A program made the position numbers and the translations under genes. Below are positions 11,111 through 22,343 of a stretch of DNA of 64,000 bases, piece after piece. Each line of letters starts with the position of its first letter. Within the stretch, counting starts at the first letter, position 1. This DNA is from Membranipora membranacea (taxonomy: Eukaryota; Bryozoa; Gymnolaemata; Cheilostomatida; Membraniporidae), in the NCBI GenBank assembly GCA_914767715.1, contig OU612067.1, forward strand, positions 8,496,001-8,560,000, in the 5' to 3' direction. The notes under the pieces were generated by a model. That model was not told the DNA's origin. It ran no database searches and saw only the letters and a list, made by a program, of their open reading frames with translations.

Positions 11111-11691
11111 ACAATTACCCAGTAACAAAAATCGGGTTGAGAGAAGGGTGTGAGATTGGAGGATCAAGATTTGAATCAGTCGTTCACATATATTGTCCAG
11201 ATGATGTTCGCAGTGGGTGCTATGAGTTTCCAGCAACACCATATATTATATTATTGTAAGCAATGTTGCTCTACTATGAAAGACTAACTAGGTTTACGGT
11301 GGTTGCTCAGGTATGAAGGAAATTTTGTTTTTTGATTTTAGCTTCAAAACTGATGGTTGTTTTAACAACAAGAGAGTCAAAATATCTTACTTCACGGTAA
11401 AGCCCTATCTTTATAAATTGTTTATGATTTGGAGATTTCATACTCAAAATTATTGGCTATGGGGCTCCTGACTGTTGATCCATCAGTTCCTGAAGGAAGA
11501 ACTTTATTGATCGTTTATAGGTTTGCTAATAATGAAGAATGTTGTATGAAAGTGATGTTTACCGGGCTGCTTTCTTATAAATTGTGGTCTATTGGGAATT
11601 TTACACTCTATCATTATAAACTTTTTTTGTAAAATAGGTTGCTGAAGTCTCGCATGTTGTGGCAAAACTATCAGGATCTTAGATTGAGGTA

Positions 11692-11906
11692 AAGGGTTAA
11701 AATGGTAAGTTTTTCTCTCTGTCCGAAGACTGAGAAAACAGTTGCCTTAAGGGCGCAGCCACCATATTCGGCGCCAAGATGCTCTTAATTCGCAGGCAGG
11801 TTGGAGCACTCCTGGGGCGTCAATTGAGCCAAGTAGGCAGTAGACTGCAGCGGGATTCGAACCCGAGACCTCCAACGCTGTAACCAATCGAGCTACTTCC
11901 TACTCC
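11692..11906 (-). mobile_element. SINE family 1 copy with a deletion in the tRNA head
   Basis: The reverse complement matches the full-length copies at 27213-27445 and 32592-32827, with A box and B box (gggattcgaaccc on the plus strand). About 23 bases between the two boxes are missing, so this copy can no longer fold as the others do. The TTTTAAC tail is present at the left end. Confidence 0.85.
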
Positions 11907-12540
11907 TGATTGGGCTTAGGATGTATTTGCAGTCAATAATCGTAGCCCTTAAGGTAGTAAAGGAATTCCCTGAATGCTCACATGTGGCAGTAGCTGCTGC
12001 TATTATAGACTAAATTTAATTTCATAGCTGTAGTAAAGATACATGGTGGTGACCTTTACTTGTAGACACAAATGACATCATCTTAACACAGTGAATCGAT
12101 ACCTCCGACTGACAGAAGAAAATGATTCATAAACGTTATACAGTTATACAGCTAGCTTTGTCCTGGGAATTCTTCACTATCAAGGGCCGTAACAGGCTCA
12201 AATATGATGGATTTTTTGGGCAAGCCAAGTATGAGTCGCATGTCATGTCATGACAAAAGAAAGTCAAAGATCAGATCAGCACACACAGCTACTACATACT
12301 CATCCAGAAGGACCCAAGCTTTCAACTCTCTATATCAAGGTTTGAATTTTGTCATTTTGTGTTACATTATCAACACTCACAATCGCTTTCTGTTGAACTC
12401 AGGAAAGCCTGTGGTGGCTGACATGGGAGTCAGTGTATTACATTAACAACATATTACATTCCTAATTGTTTTATTTATGATCGTTTTGCATAACATTAAT
12501 TGTTTTATCCTGTATATTTAACTGTCTAAATTTTCTGCAG

Positions 12541-12654
12541 ATGAAGATTACTGCTATTACGTTTGCTTTATTGGCTCTCATTGGGTTGACATCTGCTGGA
12601 TGGTGGGATGTAGATAAAATTATTCCAGAGATAGGTAACTTAGATATTAAATGA
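12541..12654 (+). CDS. Possible secreted peptide, 37 residues (or first coding exon)
   Basis: ATG 12541 directly follows a good acceptor (ttttctgcag), as if the start codon sits at the head of an exon after a 5' UTR intron. The frame MKITAITFALLALIGLTSAG is a textbook signal peptide: a lysine, a hydrophobic core, and a small-residue cleavage site near residues 17-20. The mature part would be GWWDVDKIIPEIGNLDIK if read to TGA at 12652. Alternatively the exon ends at 12634, where gtaact could act as a donor, and continues in an exon I cannot identify. The family is unknown to me. Confidence 0.45.
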   Translation: MKITAITFALLALIGLTSAGWWDVDKIIPEIGNLDIK

Positions 12655-12780
12655 CAGTGTGCGAGGGTAGAGAGCTTTTGTACTTTCAATGTTGTCCTCT
12701 CTTGAGACATATATGTGATGGTGTTCGTCCGTGGTGAGTGCAGGCATTTTCATGGCGAGAAGTAGTCATCAAGACTCTGT

Positions 12781-12893
12781 CTGTATAATATATACAGTTA
12801 TATATTAAATTCAATTATATATTATATACAATTATATATTACATCCAATAATATAATATATACAATTATATTATATATACAGTTATATATGTT
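12781..12893. repeat. AT-rich minisatellite (tatacaattata-type units)
   Basis: Irregular 12-20 bp units of the type tatatacaattatatatta. The same unit type recurs at 14553-14823, on the other side of the BEL/Pao fragment. Confidence 0.85.
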
Positions 12894-13433
12894 TTAGGAA
12901 GTTTAATGCCAGCGTTTTTTATAATTATTAGATATTGATGCAATGACTATGACCATGTAAAATAAGACTTTAAGACACATTTAGATTCACCATCATAACC
13001 TATAATTAAGTATAGATAGCTTTTATAAAGTTCCCAATGAACTTTAGATTAGTGTCTTGGTCGTAAAGAGCATATTAGGCACAACGGGGAAGCGAATTGG
13101 AGAAATAATATCTGTCATTTGTCACGCTTATTTTTCTGTCTTATGATCCCTCGAACCTGTGAATGTTAAAAAATTTCCATTCATAAGTACATAAAGAAAA
13201 TAGATATACAACTTTAAAATTAAAAGATTTAACTGCCAGTACAGTGTTCTAAAATTAATATGAATCATTATTCAACTGAGTAGTCATGGAAATCTCTCTC
13301 ATGTGTAATTCTGTTTGATATTAATTAATAATAGGAAAATGAGGAAAAACTACATTAGGCTAATCAGAAAAAACATACCTTGATAGTCTCTTGACCAAGC
13401 TTTAATTTATCTTTACTTATTCTTCATCATTGG

Positions 13434-14485
13434 TGATGAGCTGGGTACGGAGATCACACCTAAGTGTGGTGGCTGCAGATGTTCCAAATTTCCAATTGTT
13501 GGGCATTCATTCTCATTCACTGAGGAAAAAGAGCTTGATCTCATCAGACAGAATCTAACCTATGATAAAGAGAATAAGCGCTGGATCACCAAGTACCCGT
13601 GGGTGAAGTATCCTCATCTTTTGCCAAACATTTGCCACGCTGAAAAACAAAGAGCGTACTCTCAGGAAGGACCAAGCATCGTCTAAGATCTATTCAGATC
13701 AAATACAGGACATGGTGAATCGGCAGGTTTGTAGAAAGCTCGCCAAAACAGATCTACAGCAATGGAATAGCCCAGTCTTCTACATTAGCCACCTAGCCGT
13801 TAAAAACCCAAAATCTACATCTACTCCAGTACGTATAGTGTTTAATTGCAGCCAAGTCTTTCAGGAAACATCACTCAATGGATCTCTGGCAAAGGGACCG
13901 GATGCATATTTAAACAACCTCCTGGGGATCCTACTCAGATGGAGGGAGAACAAGATTGGGATTACCGCTGATATCCGAAAGATGTATAACAGTATCTTCA
14001 TAGAAGAATTGAAGCAACACACACACAGATTTCTCTGGAGAGAAATGGAGGATCGAGATCCTAATAACTATGTCATTTTACAAGTGAACATGGGAATTGG
14101 TCCTGCTGGTGCCATTAGTACAGAGGCTCTCTACAACACAGGCGAGTTATTCAGGGCAAAATATCCAGATGTTGCCAAACTACTTCTAAACTCAACCTAT
14201 GTGGATGATGTTGTCGACGCAGTGCCTGATGTAAGCTCTGCTCTTTCAATAGCACAGGATACAAACCTGGTCCTGGGAGAAACTGGATTTAAGATCAAAC
14301 ACTGGCAGCTAAGCTATGAATCTGCACCGCATGTAGATGTCCAATCTCTGCCATCTGAAACTGGGGAAAATCTGACTAGAGTACTTGGAGTTTGTTGGGA
14401 AACTTCTCAAGATCGCCTAACTGGCAAAATACACACTCTATCTGATAAACCAACTCAACAAAACCAGAATAATCAACAACTTTAA
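13434..14485 (+). mobile_element. BEL/Pao retrotransposon fragment (linker and reverse transcriptase)
   Basis: The frame opens with DELGTEITPKCGGCRCSKF, a Cys-rich stretch followed by an aromatic 'RWITKYPWVKYP' segment, typical of the region between protease and reverse transcriptase in BEL/Pao polyproteins. A frameshift near 13640 is followed by the main frame (13712-14485) with SPVFYISH, VRIVFNCSQ, SLAKGPDAYLNNLLGILLRW, ITADIRKMYNSI and the catalytic STYVDDVVD. RNase H, integrase and LTRs are not seen. The element is truncated at both ends and broken, so it is not autonomous. Confidence 0.85.
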
Positions 14486-14552
14486 CTTCACATGCTCTGT
14501 TGACAACCTAACGATCAGTGTAAATCCGGCAGATGGTATTTCATACCAGTAC

Positions 14553-14823
14553 AATATATTATATACAGTTATATATTACATACAATTATATAATATATAC
14601 GATTATATATGACATACAATTATATATGACATACAATTATTTAATATATATAATTATACATTATATACAATTATATAATATACACAATTTTATATTATGT
14701 ACAATTATATATTACATACAATTATACATTATGTACAATTCTATACAATTACATACAATTATACATTATGTACAATTATATACAATTATATACAATTATA
14801 TACAATTACACATAAATATACCA
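14553..14823. repeat. AT-rich minisatellite, about 270 bp
   Basis: Degenerate tandem units of 12-20 bp such as tatacaattatatattacat. They produce long tyrosine/isoleucine frames that are not genes. Confidence 0.95.
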
Positions 14824-15178
14824 CAATTGTAACATGCTTGTTGCGGGAGTGGCCCGACCGAGTTCAAATCCCGGTGAAGACAGATTTTAGTTACATATCA
14901 TCTCTTTTACTATACTTGGTGGTTTACCTTTTTTTGTTTTTGTACCTATTTATTGCTTCTCACACCCACTACATCATTAAATTCAATCACCTGTATTATT
15001 TCGCACTGAGCTTTGCAAGCTCTAGCGGCCCAGAGTGGCTGAACGGTGGGGGTGTTGGATCTCAGCCCAAGTTCAAATTCCGGTGAGGCCAGATTAAAAA
15101 AAGCAAGGAGGAAGCATGGGGAGGAGCCCTTATTTTATATAACTTATATAAATATACCACAATTATAACATGTTTGTT
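14814..15178 (+). mobile_element. tRNA-derived SINE (family 3) between 29-bp direct repeats
   Basis: Positions 14814-14842 and 15150-15178 are the same 29-bp sequence with two mismatches (aaatataccacaattgtaac and following bases). Between them lie two tRNA-like pieces: 14843-14885 with a B box (gagttcaaatccc) and 15027-15095 with a Leu/Ser-like A box (gagtggctgaacgg) and B box (aagttcaaattcc). Both are followed by a similar cagattt tail. This looks like a SINE dimer, the first unit lacking its A box, with long target duplications. Confidence 0.65.
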
Positions 15179-15599
15179 AAGTTATACTCTATGGCTGTAT
15201 TCACTGAAAATAATTGTGGGGGGGGGGGGGAGTTCTGCCATATAATAGGACAACGATACTCCAACTGGCTACATCATAGGTGGCATGGAAAGGACAGCCA
15301 TTTTAATTTGCAAATATTTATTTATTTATTTATTTTGTTGAGGTTTTCTAAAAGTTTATAATTAAAGCAAATTAAAAGTAACTTGTTGACCTCACACACA
15401 TTAACATAGATACAAAAAATGACTTGAATAAAAAGATATAAGTGGTAGGGTGCTACATACTATATAGTGTGTAGGATAATGAAAGCATGGTATCATAAAT
15501 TGCATGAATAAGATGAAAAAAGAAAAGAAGAAACAGAGACTGGCAAACAAAAATACAAGTTAACAACATAAGGTAGGATTAATGATAATGATTCATGAG

Positions 15600-16640
15600 G
15601 CTTGGTTGATTTAGTTACAAATGTATGAAAAATATTTAAAAAGGCTGATTTGCCTAGGTTTGATCTAAATGAGGGTTTAATTATTGTAAAGTTGCTACGA
15701 AGTGATCTGTATGTCTGTTTGATTTGCTAACGAGATGAAGTATGTGCTTGGATGCACGGCCTTTATGGACCCTCGATTTGACAAAATTGTGAAAAAGAAA
15801 ATTCCTTCTACTGTGGAGAGTATGTAAATTTAGGAGCAAGCGGCCAGATGTGACAGAAAATTGTTTGGGGGCTGAAGATATGATTCTGATTGCTTTATTT
15901 TGTACTTTTTCTAATGTATCTGAATTTTTGGCTAAACCATCAGGGTACAATGATGAGCAGTATTCTACTATCGGTCTGATCAGTGATTTATAAGTCTTTA
16001 ATGAGTTTTCTACTGTCATGTATTTTTTTAGTTTTGATAACAAGTAGATCATTTTGTTTGCTTTAGAGGCGGTGGCATTAGCCTGAGGAGTTAAACTAAG
16101 TTCTGAATGAAGAATAACTCCAAGAAGATTGAGCGAATGCTTGGATTATATTTTCAAGTTGTTTATTTGGATTTGGTAAAAATCTTCTACTTTCCTATTT
16201 GAGAAAATACAGTATTGGGTTTTGGATAAGTTGAGTTGAAGGAGATTGTTTGAATACCAATTCGATACTTCTCTCATCAATGACTCAGATTTATCCATTA
16301 AGGTAGGGATATCTGCTGCTGTGCAGTAAATAACGGTGTCATCAGCGTAAGCGAATGCAGTTTTGTGCTTGTTAAGGAGATCATTGATAGCAAGATTGAA
16401 TAAGATTGGACCTAGAACACTTCCTTGGGGTACTCCACATGTAATCGGTAGTGCACTGGATTGATCATCATCAACTTTCATGATTTGGGTTCGATGTGAA
16501 AGATAGGATGTAAATAATTTTGTCTTTGTCTCTGCGAAATTTAGTCGCTTTAGAGTGTGGATGAGTTGTCCATGATTTATAGTGTCAAATGCTTTACGTA
16601 CGTCCAAAGAGAGTGCACCTATGAAATTCGGTTGAGGGTT
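15600..16640 (-). mobile_element. LINE fragment (family C), reverse transcriptase to C-terminus
   Basis: From about 16610 downwards the minus strand encodes SLDVRKAFDTINHGQLI, then ITCGVPQGSVLGPILFNLAI and AFAYADDTVIYCTA (catalytic Y-A-D-D), followed by LQLNLSKTQYCIFSN. After a frameshift (15681-16052) the C-terminal part follows, with YKSLIRPIVEYCSSLY and ALIRIISSAP-type sequence. It is 5'-truncated and frameshifted. The jockey-like order of motifs is clear; clade assignment needs a phylogeny. Confidence 0.85.
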
Positions 16641-16768
16641 GTCTAGCGTTGTTCTCCAATTTTGTAAAAGAGAAAGTAGTAACTGTTCACTGGAATGGTG
16701 CTTACGAAATATAATGACATCGCCAATTGGCCATCCATCAGAAACTCAACCGACATCCTGAGTGTATA

Positions 16769-17345
16769 TCATCCACACCCCTGTTTTGTGGCATTAATGA
16801 TAGCAGCATTTCTAGTTGCATATAGTTTGAATTTGCTGCGGGCGATGATGTCATTCACATGCTCAGTAAAGCTCAGATGTGTATCAACGTATATCCCAAG
16901 TAGCTTACTACTTTCGGTCGTTTGGAGCTTAGTCAACTGCAGTTGATATCTTTGTGTGACTCTAGGCTCGCTCAAGCTTAACTTCATGAGTTGGCTCTTA
17001 TTGGTGTTTATAAGCATGTTATTTTACTCTGCCCAGAGAGAGAGATGTAGTCAAGAGAAGTTGGAGTTGTGTGACTACAGTTGTTGAGTCCTAGTTTGGT
17101 CTCTTATGGTGTATTCATATTAACATGCTTAGTCAAAGATAAATGCTCGCCCATCTTCACGCTGCAGGTTCGTTCACTGAGAAAACTGTTGATCAAGTTT
17201 ATCATAGCATCATGAACTTAGAGTTGTCTGAGCGTGTCGATGAGAATATCCGGATGAAGTATATCGAATGCCTTTGACACATCTATCCTCACTACTGATA
17301 CATGACTGGTAGAGTTATCAAGCGCGCGACACCAGCTATTAATTT
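16769..17345 (-). mobile_element. LINE fragment (family D), internally deleted
   Basis: Near 17340-17220 the minus strand encodes WCRALDNSTSHVSVVRIDVS followed by KAFDILHPDILIDTL, the start of a reverse transcriptase palm. At 17017-16769 it encodes the thumb (KLLGIYVDTHLSFTEHVNDI). The catalytic YADD segment between them is gone. It abuts LINE family C in the same orientation. Confidence 0.75.
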
Positions 17346-18239
17346 TAGTTTTTTAGGATAACATCCTCTGCCAGTTTAACTAGATGAAACAACAGTGTGA
17401 TGGGGTGACAAACACTGGCGGACTTAGGATTATTCGTTTTCTTTTGTGGTTTGATTTGAGAATTTTTCCATAGCTGTGGGTATTTGTGCGTTTCAAGCAT
17501 CTTTCAGGCTAATTGCAACAGCGCATGGTGTGTATGGGATCAGAAAATTTGGAGCCTACAACCAGCAAAGAACTGCAGTTTTTCTGACACAGAACTAATT
17601 AAAGATTTCACCGTATGTACATGCAGCATTGGGCGCAGAGTAGAATCTTTCTGAAAATAGTATGTAAAACATACCTTACAGATTTATCACAACTATATAT
17701 ATATATATATATATTATGTCGTGCAAGCTTTCAGCCTGCCACGCATCTTATCAGACTAGCCCATGTGATTTAGTTACAGTATTTTAAGAGCTTTCTGATT
17801 TAAGACCATAGTCTTTTACCCTGACACCATATTTTGTGTAGAGAGATTCTGGCTGGGATGGTGTTTCATCGCCTTCACCTTGGATCAGCTAAGACAAAAA
17901 CATTCCTTTTGATTGTAATCACAGGTAAAGATAAATATGGTGATATTACCATTATTTCATCTCTTGTGAAGTAGTAAGTAATTTGGTGGCACATGAGCTA
18001 CTCTATATTTAGTCAGAGACAGATTGCGCAAGAAATATTCTCTACCCACTGCTCATAATCTGGTTTCTCAAAACTTTCAAAACTACAGAGCGCGGGGGAT
18101 AGAGATGAAGAGATGAAGCCCTACAACATAAGATGTGCTATTAACTTTATGAAGCCCTTTACTTGCATTCACACTACATCAAGATTGATCGATTTTGCCA
18201 GCGTTGGCGCTAGGAAAGTTTTGGAAACAAATAAATCTT
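17346..18239. other. No gene recognised; short TA repeat
   Basis: A (TA)n run at about 17694-17716 and AT-rich unique sequence. I see no coding exon. Confidence 0.6.
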
Positions 18240-19180
18240 TTGGTGCCATTATTGTTTGAATGTGTGATTATTAATATACCCTAGTTGCAGAGAGACATAG
18301 AAGTTCATACCCGAATCGTCTTGACATGTACATGCCCCTCTGTGTAGATGTTAACTAGATCTCCACCATTGATGAGTTACCGAGCAGAGATGCCAATATA
18401 GGGTATTCCATAGGGTGTATACTGACGCCTCCCTGGATATGGCCTTTTCTCTGAGGAAAAAAAAAGACAAGTAGAGTTCCAAAGAGAGCACAGGTTAGGA
18501 GTTATCCCATCATGTTCAAGTGAACGACGATTCCCAAATCAAAGAAGAAGTGAAGTGTAGCTTGAACAAGGTTTACTACCCTGCTTTATTGGTGTCACCA
18601 TTTTGTCAACATATTTTGTTAAAGTTCCCAGCAAGTACCAGCCTCTTTATATGTCCAGAGCTCATTAACACAACATAAAACATCTATGTAGTACCTATGT
18701 CCTTCATCATAGGCTGTTCCCGTATGGTCTTGTAGCCTTCTTGTAAAAATTCATTTGCTGAACTTAATGTTATAGGCTACAATCATTCAGTACAACAGAC
18801 AACATCCAAAGTTCTTCGGCTAAATATTCACCAACCAAGGTTTGAATGGGATGCAGGGCCGTGTAGAAAAGTTGGTAGGGGAGGCAAGTCCGAAGCTTCA
18901 CCAGGAGAGGTGCTGTAAGCTCTTCCCCAAGCTTTATTTAGGCGTATAATTAGCAACTAGAAATCTCAGAGGAGCTGATTCTGACATGGATTATTTAATT
19001 ATAGTGTTTTTAGGCAACTATGTTTAGCTTTATAGGGGAGGCAGTGCCTTCCTGCCTCCCCTAGAACTGGCCTGGGATGAAACTCGTCAAATAAGTTGTA
19101 GCTACAAGAAATGTCACAGACTGCTCACCCTATTTGAGAGAAGGGTATCAATAATTTGTTTAAATACCACTTCACACATT
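18240..19180 (+). repeat. Diverged third copy of the collagen-GRL spacer
   Basis: The order of phrases here (gcagagagacatagaagttc, then ttgacatgtacatgcccctc, then gtatactgacgcctcc, the tgtccttcatcataggctgt segment and the gttgtagctacaagaaatgt segment) follows that of 6960-7630 and 42838-43530. Divergence is much higher than between those two. It marks an older duplication of the same cassette whose collagen and receptor genes are no longer visible nearby. A MITE (18854-19074) has inserted into it. Confidence 0.75.
18854..19074. mobile_element. hAT-like MITE, about 220 bp
   Basis: The left end (cagggccgtgtagaaaagtt, then ggtaggggaggca) and the reverse complement of the right end (caggccagttctaggggagg, then ca) are inverted repeats. 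TGGGATG flanks both sides, a likely 5-8 bp target duplication. CAGGG-type ends and that duplication length suggest the hAT superfamily. No coding sequence. Confidence 0.7.
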
Positions 19181-21955
19181 TAGTGGTAGATTGTGCTTAC
19201 TTACATTTATAATATCATACCACGTTGGTAATGGTACCTTTTCATTCTTGCGAATGTGGAGCGCTATTCACTTTGATTTAAGTCATCGTCCCTTGTTTTT
19301 GACTCTGGAACACTGTGGCGGCATCATATGCTGCAATCATCATGCGATATCATATACTGCATATATATGCCTTGGCCTCCTAATAGAAATACATACACAG
19401 TCATATTACATCTACTTTGCAAAACTGTCAGGATAGGACAATGGAGAGAGTTAACCCGTCCTGAATTCAGTGTTTGCAGGTCGTCAAAACACCTCTCGGT
19501 CCAAGGAATGCACTACTATGGCTCTAAAGTTTGTGAAGGGGAATATCAGGTACAGTATACCGATGACCTGATATGTCGTGATTTCAACTGAGCATCTTGC
19601 GGGACCTGTAAACTTTTCGTCAATTCCGTCAAACCTCTCATCAAATTTTGATACCCAATTGTCTATTCACAGTTACCATGGATTGCCTGATTGTTATTTT
19701 TTGATGATGATGGTACTACGCCGAGCAATCAGTCCTTGATGTCATAGTCCCATACATGGTACAAATGGGACAAGTGCTCGATCTTGAACAGCTGGCTGAG
19801 ATAATAATGCGCAGGTTGCCTTTTTAATCAATTTCTGGTCACATTACGGATATTAATACTGGACTTCGATGGAAGCTCTTGCGATTTTGCAAATTTCGAT
19901 GTTGTTTATTGATATCATAAATCATCGCTTTCTAGAAAATTCCACGGATCAACCTTAGCCTTGTCATGCGGCTACACCCAAAACTAAAAGGTAGCTGCGT
20001 GACAGGGCTAGGAACCACCTACTAGGACTACGATCAATCTGATGTTTTGAAAATATCACACACTAGTTCTGAGATCAGCCGGTTACTGCAAGATCTTAAT
20101 CGGTTTTGCAAGTGTCGCAACTCACAACAGAGCTGGTAGGCCATTGAAAGGTTCAATTTCTTATTGTCACTCCTTCGACTAACTCCTCCCCTTTGAAGGC
20201 TATCGGAGATGTGATATGGCTAATGGTATTTGGGTGCAAAGCTGAATTTTCTTGATCTAGCCTAATCCAGTACACATGCTTTGCAAACTGGATTAAAATT
20301 CACAATCAAAGCTGAAATTATCAAGTATAAAATCACCTATAAATCATGATAAGGAAAGCAAAAAGTGAGACTTGCTGAAGCAGGTCTTGCTGCTCTTATC
20401 ACTCTAATCTATAAAACATATTATTACTTTTTTTTCAAATCCGGATTCCAATGAGGGCGGGTAAGATAATTTGGTTTATGTTAACTGTCGGGTAAATAGA
20501 TTATAGATAGCCAAGGTGTCTGCTCTGATTGGGTGCCATGGGAAGCACCAAGCACCCAGAGTAATAAAACTGGCTGTTTATGACACAGTGCGGCAGATGT
20601 ACTCACAGGACTGTTTGAAATAATGTTGTTACCTCCCACTTTGCCTTCAAAATCCAGATGAATTCATCCCATGCTTGGGCGTAGTTATTCTATTACATTC
20701 CTATCTGGGATTATCTAGTCATATTATGGATATCTTATCATCAACAAAATTACCAAAATCTCCACCTCTTTTCAACTATAATAAAAATCTAATGGGGAGG
20801 AAGTTTTGATCTCAATAGCTTGATCTTGATTACTTGATCTCAATTACTTGATCTCCGTTGGGGGTGCCAAACAGTCTAAAATCACTCAATTAACATATCC
20901 ACCATAATTGGCCCAAATATTAAGAATCTCCATGTCTCTCTACATATGTAGGCCTAGATTTCCAGTCACTGTAACCGCCAAGCTGTGCAGTGAGATGTTA
21001 TATCTGAGATATCTGAGAATTGATATACTTGTAGTACTCAATATTGTCCGGATTTTTGTGAGCACCGAACTCGTCTTGTAACCATACTGATTGGATGTAC
21101 AAATCGATAAGATATGTAAGAAATACAATGTTGAAGGTTTGCTTATACTGTAGCTACATTCCAGAGCTGAAATGAGCATCATGACCGAGATTAGAGGGTT
21201 TTTCTTCTATTTTCTTGTTAACATCCAAACTCCCACTAACAGTTTCAGTTGGGCCTCTGATGTTGTTGTTGTTGTTGTAGGCAGACACTCAATATTTGAG
21301 CATGTTGGTGGTGTGCATGCTATTATTATCAATTACCTCAGGTTATGTGTGTCCTCCTTATAGTGGCGCATGACCTACCAAGCATCAGAAACACTCTTCA
21401 GTGGCTGCCTGTCGTGAATCCAGAGTGACAATGCTCTAAGGCTGGAACTGACAGTACTTTTACTGCAAATTCTCACTTACCCCGCTCTTTTTTTACGATG
21501 TGGGCAGAGGTTCATCTCTTACCTGCTTGCATGATTTAAAGTCCTGATTTGCATGGTCTGAGAGGACAGCTGAAATCTGATATAGGTTGTACAAAAGATT
21601 TAAAATGACTAATTATGTCATGTTTTCATTATGTCAGTTGAGTTCATGTATATATATTACTATTTCGAGTTTAGGGATCATGCTGCTTGTGCTATGTGCC
21701 ACTTCTGCGGCGTGACTGGAAAATATTCGGGGGGGGGGGGGGGGCAGTAAACAAAAACAAACAGAGTGGGAATGATGGCATATGGCAGTAAATCAGAATT
21801 AAGAGATTAGTAAATAACAGGCAACTAATAATAAAGAAGAAGCCCACATTCCATATCAAGGATCTGGAGATGATTGATGAGGTACTCAGGTTTGGATACT
21901 AACCAATGGATGAGGGAGAAAATAACTATTTGAGAAACTAGCTTCGTGCTATCAA
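19181..21955. other. Long stretch without recognised genes
   Basis: Nearly 2.8 kb of apparently unique AT-rich sequence. Short frames (19191-19591, 20940-21182, 21172-21363) lack splice or family support; the last contains a (TTG)n run. A poly-G tract of about 17 bases lies near 21730-21746. Confidence 0.55.
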
Positions 21956-21960
21956 AGTAG

Positions 21961-22050
21961 CTATATAAGACATTGACACAACTTCTTCAGGTTTATTTCA
22001 CGTATCATATTCACAGAGTTCAGTTCTTCTGGTTCATCCCGTCAAATCCA
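21961..22050 (+). promoter_or_regulatory. Predicted TATA promoter and 5' UTR exon of collagen B
   Basis: CTATATAAG at 21961 would place transcription start near 21990. A 5' UTR exon would then end at 22050, before gtaagt, and splice to the acceptor ending at 22340, three bases ahead of the ATG. Collagen C has the same arrangement at 38133-38252, which supports the call. Confidence 0.55.
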
Positions 22051-22343
22051 GTAAGTCGATATAAGTTGTTTTTTTGAGATCATTGTCTACCTGCTAGCAA
22101 CAACCTTCTAATCTTCATTGCAAATGTAAAGGTGGTCAGAGCAGTGAAAATCTTTATTTTGTCATTGGCTCTATTGCCTTGCTTGTATAAAAATACGTAA
22201 ATATATTGTTTTGTGTATTATACATGGGGTTAGCCTAATGGTTAGTGGGTTCAATCATACAGTTGCCAACTGGGGTTATTATAATTATCATTGTTGTATT
22301 ATGTTATCATCCATTATTTACAAATATGTCATTTTTGCAGGTC

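Noticed and set aside
14533-15086. Long Tyr/Ile-rich frames
   Set aside because: They are translations of the AT minisatellite and the adjoining SINE.
19328-19591. Internal exon at 19484-19551 flanked by AG and GT
   Set aside because: Splice-like dinucleotides only; no recognised partner exons or family.
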